The notes under the pieces: model-generated
What the model was told of the DNA's origin: nothing
The model's database searches: none
The model's input: only the letters and a program-made list of their open reading frames with translations
From: GWA1-54-10 sp964349675
GTDB lineage: Bacteria > Patescibacteriota > Minisyncoccia > Phycocordibacterales > SBAW01
Length of the DNA stretch: 64,000 nucleotides
Assembly: GCA_964349675.1 (NCBI GenBank)
Contig: CAYGHD010000002.1
Span: forward strand, 4,757-68,756
Direction of reading: 5' to 3'
Position numbers and translations under genes: made by a program
Shown: piece by piece, positions 32,142 to 37,880 of the stretch
Layout of the letters: every line of letters starts with the position of its first letter
Numbering within the stretch: position 1 is the stretch's first letter

Positions 32142-32683
32142 ATCTGACTTTTATAACCGGAAATGCCGCTAAAGCCGAGCAACTTGGTAAACATTTAGAC
32201 CACCCTGTAGCTCACAAGAAATTGGACTTACCCGAGATTCAGTCTTTAGACCTGCATGAAATTATCGAGCACAAGACCAAGGAAGCGTATAAACAAATTG
32301 GCGGCGTAGCACTTGTGGAGGATACCTCCCTTACTTTTAAGGCCTTGGGTAGATTGCCAGGCCCACTCATAAAGTGGTTTCTTACAGAGTTGGATAATGC
32401 AGGGCTCTGTAAACTCTTGGACGGTTACGAGGATAGGTCTGCAGTTGCGGAAGTGTGTTTCGGTCTTTACGACGGTAAAGAGCTAAAGATGTTCGATGGC
32501 AAAGCTCATGGCTCCATCGCTACTGTGCCGCGTGGTGAAAGAGGATTTGGCTGGGATCCAGTGTTTATTCCCGAAGGTCACCATAAGACTTGGGGCGAAA
32601 TGGATCCGGAGGAGCAGAAAGAAACCTCTATGCGTCGTATAGCCCTTAAGAAATTGGAGGCATATCTCAAACAAAATGGCTAA
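32138..32683 (+). CDS. Non-canonical purine NTP pyrophosphatase (RdgB/HAM1 family)
   Basis: 181 aa. It removes ITP, XTP or dITP from the nucleotide pool by hydrolysis to the monophosphate. Motifs: FITGNAAKAEQL (SxNxxK-like substrate loop), VEDTSLTFKALGRLPGP (acidic metal site), and GERGFGWDPVFIPEGHHKTW (FGYDP-type loop). It is slightly short, and the usual SHR motif is SMRRIAL here. ATGA overlap with the SGNH gene and 8-bp overlap with the next gene show translational coupling. Confidence 0.88.
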   Translation: MNLTFITGNAAKAEQLGKHLDHPVAHKKLDLPEIQSLDLHEIIEHKTKEAYKQIGGVALVEDTSLTFKALGRLPGPLIKWFLTELDNAGLCKLLDGYEDRSAVAEVCFGLYDGKELKMFDGKAHGSIATVPRGERGFGWDPVFIPEGHHKTWGEMDPEEQKETSMRRIALKKLEAYLKQNG

Positions 32684-33011
32684 GACTTACTCAGGCACTA
32701 TTGTTGAGAGCAGTCTTTCCGACAAAAATGTCCTCGACCAACTCCAAGTAATCAAAAAATATCCCTCTGGGGGTTGGACTTTGTACGATGTCTTGGTTAA
32801 CGAGGAGCAGATACCGCAGCTCGCCAAATCTTTGGCGAACGGTCCCTGGTATATCCACCTGTGGCAGCCCGGGCAAGACGAAGTAAAAGTGATCTTTAAA
32901 GATAAAGTTTTTTCTATTAAATATTCCGACAAATCTACCTGGGTTGGCGTGGTCGCTTACGGAAAGTCCATCGGCATACCGGACGAGCAACTCGACTTCC
33001 CAATAAACTAA
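32676..33011 (+). CDS. Unknown protein, third gene of SGNH-rdgB operon
   Basis: 111 aa, soluble. The start overlaps rdgB by 8 bp, so it belongs to the operon. Visible features: GPWYIHLWQPGQDEVKVIFK and FSIKYSDKSTWVGVVAYG, a beta-rich pattern with several aromatic residues, no known catalytic motif. Coupling to a house-cleaning phosphatase suggests a nucleotide-related role, but this is only context. Confidence 0.7.
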   Translation: MAKTYSGTIVESSLSDKNVLDQLQVIKKYPSGGWTLYDVLVNEEQIPQLAKSLANGPWYIHLWQPGQDEVKVIFKDKVFSIKYSDKSTWVGVVAYGKSIGIPDEQLDFPIN

Positions 33012-33486
33012 GCACGCAGACTTACGTGAATGCACGCAACTAAACGCCTCTCATTCACTAAAATCTCGCCTTTTAGCGTGAATTGGTCTGCGGCCTTACT
33101 CTTTCCATCCACTTCATCGTTTCCTCGTCAAACGGCTCCTCGCCCCGGAGCATTTTGACGGCAGCCTCCATCTCGTAGGACTTGTAGCCGTTCAAAATAA
33201 CGGTTCGAAGTTCCTGCGCTGCTCGGAGCTTGGTTAGCAACAAATCGCCTTTGGGCGATTTTTGCGTTACAAGCCCCAGGCGAGGAAGCAACTTGAGTTG
33301 CTTCCGTCCAGGACTCGAAAGGGTTGAGTCTATCGTAGCGAGTTTGTAAAACGAAGCGAGATACAAAACCCATACTGTTGCTGTAAGCAAAGAGTCCTAT
33401 TTTGACGCCAGAATAACTCTTGACCCATTTATATTTTATAAGCACAATACCTCCGGTATGTGTGTTTCTCTTGGGAGAATAAGGCA
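33012..33486. other. Gene-poor segment with gene remnant and hairpins
   Basis: 475 bp. A minus-strand frame at 33073-33240 encodes a protein-like end (AAQELRTVILNGYKSYEMEA, EEPFDEETMKWMERV) without a believable start: probably the 3' fragment of a lost gene that I cannot identify. Next comes a terminator-like hairpin (33242-33261) and hairpin element copy B, then the promoter of the gene at 33487. Confidence 0.45.
33284..33319 (+). repeat. Composite hairpin element, copy B
   Basis: GGAAGCAAC / GTTGCTTCC stem with TTGA loop, then GTCCAGGACTCGAA, 22 nt after hairpin AAATCGCC / GGCGATTT. Same order and spacing as copy A; stem bases covary. Confidence 0.7.
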
Positions 33487-33711
33487 ATGAAAGACAGTGC
33501 AACGGGTGCGTGGTGTGCCCTTTGGTCGGGGGTCAAGGTGTCTGGATGGACGCCTGCAGCCTTGTTGCTTGTGATGTGCGCCGTGCCCATCGTGCACGGT
33601 TGCCTGAGCGAAAGCGGGCCGGCGCTAGAGCCCTGCAGCATCTTTGAGGCAGGGGACGCTGGCCGCCTTTGCGCAAAAGCAATCATGATGCGTGGCGGGG
33701 GACTACCCTGA
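33487..33711 (+). CDS. Small exported or membrane protein
   Basis: 74 aa. A central hydrophobic stretch (WTPAALLLVMCAVPIVHGC) ends at a cysteine, similar to a lipobox (IVHGC), with further cysteines after it (LEPCSIF, RLCAKA). It could be a small lipoprotein or a single-pass membrane protein. Promoter TTGACC-17-CACAAT upstream, a Shine-Dalgarno-like GGAGAATAAGG, and a strong terminator. No family recognised. Confidence 0.55.
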   Translation: MKDSATGAWCALWSGVKVSGWTPAALLLVMCAVPIVHGCLSESGPALEPCSIFEAGDAGRLCAKAIMMRGGGLP

Positions 33712-33746
33712 GTAAATTATCCAACAACGCGCGATAGACCATTTCC

Positions 33747-33770
33747 ACCCCAGACAGCAAAGTCTGGGGT
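33747..33770 (+). terminator. Terminator
   Basis: ACCCCAGAC / GTCTGGGGT with 6-nt loop and ATTTTTTTATT tail. Confidence 0.93.
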
Positions 33771-33776
33771 ATTTTT

Positions 33777-33872
33777 TTATTCCCTATACGTCGCCGTGTT
33801 ATTTTTTATAGCCTCCACACTTTTGGGTACGCACTTTGCACAGGTCTGACCTGTGCAGCAGGTTCATACGGG
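33777..33872 (-). pseudogene. NUDIX gene 3'-end remnant, copy 1
   Basis: Minus strand ends with codons for KCVPKSVEAIKNNTATYRE and TAA, matching the C-terminus of the NUDIX protein at 35390 (KCVPKSVEAIETRAVVYIE). Upstream bases also match copy 3 at 36528 but not the NUDIX gene. No complete gene is attached. Confidence 0.75.
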
Positions 33873-33883
33873 GGAGCCTGTGC

Positions 33884-33912
33884 TTTACAGAACTATTTTA
33901 ATGTGATATATT
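33884..33912 (+). promoter_or_regulatory. Promoter of MqsA-like gene
   Basis: TTTACA, 17 bp, TATATT. Confidence 0.8.
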
Positions 33913-33947
33913 AGTAGGTAGTCGAATCACAGCATGCCCCTCCTGCC

Positions 33948-33962
33948 GTGTTAGCACAACAC
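33948..33962. promoter_or_regulatory. Inverted repeat before MqsA-like gene, possible autoregulation site
   Basis: GTGTT-AGCAC-AACAC, directly before the Shine-Dalgarno GGAGAG. DNA-binding antitoxins of this type usually bind a palindrome in their own leader. Confidence 0.45.
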
Positions 33963-33973
33963 AGGAGAGAAGA

Positions 33974-34435
33974 ATGACTTTACTAACAGGCCTCGGCATC
34001 GACGAGCATGAGGTGAGGTGCTGCCCTGACTGTGGGGCAAGGGAGGTGCGTGTAGCTGCGGAGAGTCGCAGCCTAAACCACACGCATGGTAGTGCTGTGA
34101 AATTGAGTGTTGTGATACCTATCTGGACCTGCAAGGATTGTAGGTTTGCCTACACAGATGGGCGCGGACAGCAGATTGAGCAGGAGGCAGTTGAAAGTTT
34201 TTTGCAACGTCGGCTATTGCCACACGAAGTGCGTAGTATACGAGTTGTTTTGGGTTTGTCGCGAGAGCAATTCGCTCTACTGACAGGCTATGGAACGGCG
34301 ACGATTAAACGCTGGGAAAATGGTACGCTGGTGCAAAACGCATCAGCTGACCGATTCTTGCGGTTGATTGCTGACAGTGAAGTGGCACAAAAACTGCTGC
34401 GACTCGGAAAGGAGATAGATGCAGCGAATAAATAG
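33974..34435 (+). CDS. MqsA/YgiT-like zinc-finger HTH regulator
   Basis: 153 aa. An N-terminal zinc finger (CCPDCGA ... WTCKDCRFAYTDG) is followed by an XRE-type helix-turn-helix: VRSIRVVLGLSREQFALLTG and TATIKRWENG. This two-domain form is that of MqsA-type antitoxins, which bind a toxin by the zinc domain and DNA by the helix-turn-helix. No toxin-sized gene sits next to it, so it is an orphan regulator or solitary antitoxin. Good promoter, Shine-Dalgarno and terminator make it an independent unit. Confidence 0.82.
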   Translation: MTLLTGLGIDEHEVRCCPDCGAREVRVAAESRSLNHTHGSAVKLSVVIPIWTCKDCRFAYTDGRGQQIEQEAVESFLQRRLLPHEVRSIRVVLGLSREQFALLTGYGTATIKRWENGTLVQNASADRFLRLIADSEVAQKLLRLGKEIDAANK

Positions 34436-34442
34436 ATACGAC

Positions 34443-34463
34443 ACCCGGTCCACTTGGCCGGGT
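34443..34463 (+). terminator. Terminator of MqsA-like gene
   Basis: ACCCGG / CCGGGT stem followed by TTTCTTTTA. Confidence 0.85.
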
Positions 34464-34527
34464 TTTCTTTTACCTAAAGTAGGTCCCAACCCCGAGAACT
34501 TTTACGGGGGCGTGCTATCTTTCTAGA

Positions 34528-35316
34528 ATGAACGAATTTTCCAAAGAACTCAATGCAGCAAAAAAGATAGCTCGACAAGCCGGAGAGATAATGCTCAGGT
34601 ATTTTTCCGACGAACTAATTGTTGAGCGGAAAAATGACGACTCTCCCGTTACGAAAGCTGATATTGAAATAAATCGTCTTGTTATTGAAGAGTTGGGAAA
34701 GCAATTTAACGATGGTATTGTCGGTGAGGAAGAGAGTACTGCGGAGTATGGAATGGGTCGAAGATGGATATGCGACCCAATTGATGGCACGAGAGCTTTT
34801 ACTTGGGGTTTGCCAACATCAATGTTTTCGCTTGGACTCGCCATAGACGGAATCCCAGTGCTGGGCGTTGCATACGACCCTTTCCTTGATCTCCTCTATG
34901 AAGCAACAAAAGATAGTGAAAGCCTTTGTAATGGCAAGCCTATCCACGTATCGTCTGTTGGAATTACAGGTGCCTCAATTGCTGTCTCTGGTAGTCCAGA
35001 GAAACTTTTAGACGACCCTTCACAAGCCGCCCTCCTCGCACGTCTCGTCGAGAAAAAAGTACGTATCGTTGGTTTTAGTGGATCGGTATATCGTGCATGT
35101 CTGGTCGCGCGTGGAAGACTTGCCGGTTATGTTGAAAAAAATATAAATACACACGACCTTGCTGCTGTGGAAGTTATACTGAAACAAGCGGGTGGCATGA
35201 TTACTGATTTTGAAGGGAAACAGTTGGATTACAGCAAGGCTTTTAAAGGGGCGGTTATTTCTAACTCGGTCGTTCATGCGGATCTTTTGGAGTGTGTAGC
35301 TGGTCTTGATTGGTAG
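34528..35316 (+). CDS. Inositol monophosphatase-family phosphatase
   Basis: 262 aa. The metal and phosphate site is complete: VTKADIEINRL (K-x-D), VGEEES, WICDPIDGTRAFTWGLP (DPIDGT), and the C-terminal HDLAAVEVILKQAGG (W/H-D-x-A-A). Family members act on inositol phosphate, histidinol phosphate (HisN), or 3'-phosphoadenosine phosphate; the motif alone does not decide. TATCTT at 34516-34521, 6 nt before the ATG, may be a leaderless -10 box. Confidence 0.88.
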   Translation: MNEFSKELNAAKKIARQAGEIMLRYFSDELIVERKNDDSPVTKADIEINRLVIEELGKQFNDGIVGEEESTAEYGMGRRWICDPIDGTRAFTWGLPTSMFSLGLAIDGIPVLGVAYDPFLDLLYEATKDSESLCNGKPIHVSSVGITGASIAVSGSPEKLLDDPSQAALLARLVEKKVRIVGFSGSVYRACLVARGRLAGYVEKNINTHDLAAVEVILKQAGGMITDFEGKQLDYSKAFKGAVISNSVVHADLLECVAGLDW

Positions 35317-35358
35317 AAACTTGACGTTTTAGTCATAATGTGGAACTTCGCAACCTTA

Positions 35359-35383
35359 AAGCCGCCTTTCCACAAGGCGGCTT
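35359..35383. terminator. Bidirectional terminator
   Basis: AAGCCGCCTT / AAGGCGGCTT with 5-nt loop, T-run on the plus side and A-run (TTAAA) before; lies between IMPase and NUDIX genes. Confidence 0.9.
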
Positions 35384-35389
35384 TTCTTT

Positions 35390-35866
35390 TTATTCTATAT
35401 ACACCACCGCTCTAGTCTCTATAGCCTCCACGCTTTTGGGTACACACTTTTGCAAACTAGGGGACAGTAGGGGCAGCGCGTTTTCTAGAGGCATAAAAAT
35501 GTATTCCTCAAGCTCCCCAGTGTCTAGTTTTATTGATGCAATTTGATCGTCGGTTAGCGTGCCGCCATAGAAGACAAATTTAAGAGAGTCTGGGTATACT
35601 CCTTTTTTGTGTGCAAAATATATTCCTACCAGTTGTAGCGTTATCGCGCTCAATCCAATTTCTTCCCGCGTCTCTCGCAGGGCGCAGTGGAGCGGGGATT
35701 CATCTTCGTCGGCTGCTCCGCCAGGCACCAACCATTCTTCCCTGTAATCTGGTTTAACTACAAGCAATTCGTTTTTGGAGTTAAAAAACAGCACCGCAGT
35801 CCCAACCTGTTTCTTGGGCAGCAGGGCGGCATACTCTTCGTCGGTATATTTTTTTACCACACGCAC
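35390..35866 (-). CDS. NUDIX hydrolase
   Basis: About 158 aa from a GTG at 35866; a frame from 35947 exists but its first residues are translated tRNA-repeat sequence. TATGAT just before the GTG could be a leaderless -10. The NUDIX box is GGAADEDESPLHCALRETREEIGL (seen as GGAADEDES and RETREEIG, matching G-x5-E-x7-REUxEExGU apart from small changes). The family hydrolyses nucleoside diphosphates linked to another group. Its C-terminus KCVPKSVEAIETRAVVYIE has two partial copies elsewhere on this island. Confidence 0.85.
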   Translation of the reverse strand: MRVVKKYTDEEYAALLPKKQVGTAVLFFNSKNELLVVKPDYREEWLVPGGAADEDESPLHCALRETREEIGLSAITLQLVGIYFAHKKGVYPDSLKFVFYGGTLTDDQIASIKLDTGELEEYIFMPLENALPLLSPSLQKCVPKSVEAIETRAVVYIE

Positions 35867-35907
35867 ATCATAGCATTGAGAAGCCCCGCCCGTTTCTTGT
35901 AAGGGAA

Positions 35908-35925
35908 GAGTCCTGGCGCCGGAGC
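35908..35925 (+). repeat. tRNA-end direct repeat, putative att site (right)
   Basis: GAGTCCTGGCGCCGGAGC, identical to the tRNA-Asn 3' end. It follows TGTAAGG, also found at the start of the tRNA 3' exon, so this is a tRNA 3' half with an internal deletion. Confidence 0.7.
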
Positions 35926-35930
35926 AAAAG

Positions 35931-35960
35931 TTGACAATTATTTGCATTTTGTTTTAAATA
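35931..35960 (+). promoter_or_regulatory. Promoter next to right tRNA repeat
   Basis: TTGACA, 18 bp, TAAATA. Confidence 0.6.
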
Positions 35961-36008
35961 TTTTCTGAACAGCATGCTCTGCAAATGCACAGCAGTAAGG
36001 AGGAGAAA

Positions 36009-36482
36009 ATGTTTCAGCTTCTGATGAAAAAGTTCTTCGGCGATAAAGATAGAGTGAGTACAACCGCCCACCTGGAAGAAAAGAGTGGGAATGCCTACAT
36101 CACGCCTGAGCTTCACCGTGAGATGCTCGCAAAGAAGGCTGCTGTTGCGGAAAGGCGGGGAGTCTTTAAGCGCACATGCTCTTTTGAAGATTGGCAAAGG
36201 CGAGAGTTTGAGCTGCAAACACGCATTAGGACAAACAACCCTATGTCTTTCAAATGGGTTGAAGATACGGAAGGAACGCCAGTCGGTTTTCCGTTGTTTG
36301 TTTTTCACATCACCATGCATGACATGTTTCCGTCTGCCTGCAACCAGTTTCTAACAGAAGAAACTTTGATCGCGGGTCTCAGGTGCAACGCGGTAAGTTG
36401 TGGTCGCTTTGTGCAGATCGACAAGCACGAGGGATTCATTGAGGTGCAGCCTCGGTGGGTCGAAGATCTCGGGGCAGAGTAA
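36009..36482 (+). CDS. Unknown soluble protein
   Basis: 157 aa. The ATG at 36009 is preceded by AAGGAGGAG and is the clear start. N-terminus basic and helical (MFQLLMKKFFGDKDR); the middle has EDWQRREFELQTRIR; the C-terminal half is beta-rich (VGFPLFVFHITMHDMF, GRFVQIDKHEGFIEVQPRW). Three cysteines, no known motif. Own promoter and strong terminator. Confidence 0.65.
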   Translation: MFQLLMKKFFGDKDRVSTTAHLEEKSGNAYITPELHREMLAKKAAVAERRGVFKRTCSFEDWQRREFELQTRIRTNNPMSFKWVEDTEGTPVGFPLFVFHITMHDMFPSACNQFLTEETLIAGLRCNAVSCGRFVQIDKHEGFIEVQPRWVEDLGAE

Positions 36483-36489
36483 CTGCGTG

Positions 36490-36518
36490 CCGCCACCTCG
36501 TCTCGGACGAGATGGCGG
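36490..36518 (+). terminator. Terminator
   Basis: CCGCCACCTCGTC / GACGAGATGGCGG with TCG loop and TTTTTCTTTTTA tail. Confidence 0.93.
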
Positions 36519-36527
36519 TTTTTCTTT

Positions 36528-36622
36528 TTATTCCACATACACCACCACGTTAGTGTTTATAGCCTCCACGCTTTTGGGCACGCACTCTGTGCAGTCTGAC
36601 CTGCGCAGCAAATAAGACGGGG
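36528..36622 (-). pseudogene. NUDIX gene 3'-end remnant, copy 3
   Basis: Minus strand codes for ECVPKSVEAINTNVVVYVE then TAA. It aligns with copy 1 over about 90 bp, including CCCCCGT..GCGCAGGTCAGAC upstream, and with the NUDIX gene end. Confidence 0.75.
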
Positions 36623-36634
36623 GAACTTTTCGGA

Positions 36635-36640
36635 TATACT
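36635..36640 (+). promoter_or_regulatory. -10 box of secreted protein gene
   Basis: TATACT, 9 nt before the ATG at 36650. Confidence 0.5.
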
Positions 36641-36649
36641 CATACGTAT

Positions 36650-37750
36650 ATGAAGATACTCTTATGGGTCGGAGCAGTTGTTGTGCTGGCAGTGGGAGGG
36701 TTGTACGCGTTCAACATATACAGTCCACAGTCTGTTCGTCTGCTGATGCAACAAACTGCCGATACAGAGACGGTTGGTGGGCAAAAAAATAGTGCAGCGT
36801 CTCCCCAAGACCAAATCCAAGAGGCGCTTCCTGAAGTTGAGGGGACTACTGTGGCGTCAAACCAAAATGCAACCACGAAAGAAACTATTGACGACAGGGC
36901 AACTCCTCCAATTGTTGCAGTGCTTGAAGTTGATTCAGTGAAATCAATAAATCCTTATGACATAGTCAAAACGTATTTAACAAAATACAAGGACTCAAAC
37001 GATTTTCTTGCCATTTTTAATTACGGAGGTCCACGAGACCAGTATCATCTCACCGTCAAAAACAACACAAAAGGTATCTATAATCCAGATGTTGCCAGGG
37101 GTGATAGTTCGTCGACGTATGGGAGTAGTGGGACGCTGCTTGGCATTGGTGTTGTGGGTAACATCAAGCAATACCAATCAGACACACCCATCTTTAATGT
37201 CCTCCTGGAGGAAATTTACGCACACTATTGGGGCGTATACATCGGCGATGTCATAGACAGCACGCACCAGCTCCCGCTTCAAAACACCCTCGCCAGAGCG
37301 CATTGGACCACCTGTTTAAATTTTCTCGACAACCCCGATGTGCGATATTGGAAGGCAAGCCATTGGGAGAAGGTCGGGCAAAACAAATGGAAGTTGCTTT
37401 TACCCGATAATCCACTGCCACGGTTCGATCCTATTTTACTGTATCTAATGGGATATCTGGATGCGTCAAAAGTTCCTGATGTTGAATTGATCATTCCTGA
37501 CTCTGGGCAAAAGGCTGCATATTGTAATCAGGGCGAGACTATCGAAGGGACTAGTCGGATTATTTCAATGAAAGAGATTATTGAGTACCTTGGCCCCCGA
37601 GAGCCATATGTGAATACAAAGAGGAATTATTCCATCGGATATATTTTGGTAGTAGAGCGCGGTACGACCCCCTCGGCCTCGAGTATACAAACTATTGAGC
37701 GGGTTGCGGCGGGCTTACCAAAAGTGTTCCAAGATGCAATTACCTACTAA
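36650..37750 (+). CDS. Membrane-anchored extracytoplasmic protein, unknown
   Basis: 366 aa. One N-terminal membrane anchor (ILLWVGAVVVLAVGGLYAFN), a Gln/Thr/Ala-rich linker of about 60 residues, then a folded domain from about residue 85 (VAVLEVDSVKSINPYDIVKT, ...). Aromatic-rich segments (AHYWGVYIGDVID, VRYWKASHWEKVGQNKW) and a conserved-looking end (YSIGYILVVERGTT). No catalytic motif recognised. Confidence 0.65.
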   Translation: MKILLWVGAVVVLAVGGLYAFNIYSPQSVRLLMQQTADTETVGGQKNSAASPQDQIQEALPEVEGTTVASNQNATTKETIDDRATPPIVAVLEVDSVKSINPYDIVKTYLTKYKDSNDFLAIFNYGGPRDQYHLTVKNNTKGIYNPDVARGDSSSTYGSSGTLLGIGVVGNIKQYQSDTPIFNVLLEEIYAHYWGVYIGDVIDSTHQLPLQNTLARAHWTTCLNFLDNPDVRYWKASHWEKVGQNKWKLLLPDNPLPRFDPILLYLMGYLDASKVPDVELIIPDSGQKAAYCNQGETIEGTSRIISMKEIIEYLGPREPYVNTKRNYSIGYILVVERGTTPSASSIQTIERVAAGLPKVFQDAITY

Positions 37751-37880
37751 CCTCTCCAGAGAAGGAAGCAGAGTTTGACAAAAAGGCTCATGTATGGCAG
37801 AGTGCCGCTGGGTAGCTACAGAGTCTGGTTTCTACGGCGAGCCAGACTTTGTTCAAAAGAGAGCCGAAAGGAGATGCCCG

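Noticed and set aside
33073..33390. 105-aa minus-strand gene
   Set aside because: Only the last 55 residues look protein-like; the upstream part is the hairpin element. Kept as a likely gene remnant within the segment description, not as a gene.
29122..35925. Integrase or transposase inside the island
   Set aside because: Looked for tyrosine recombinase R-H-R-Y, serine recombinase and DDE motifs in all frames given; none found, so no mobile element type is named.
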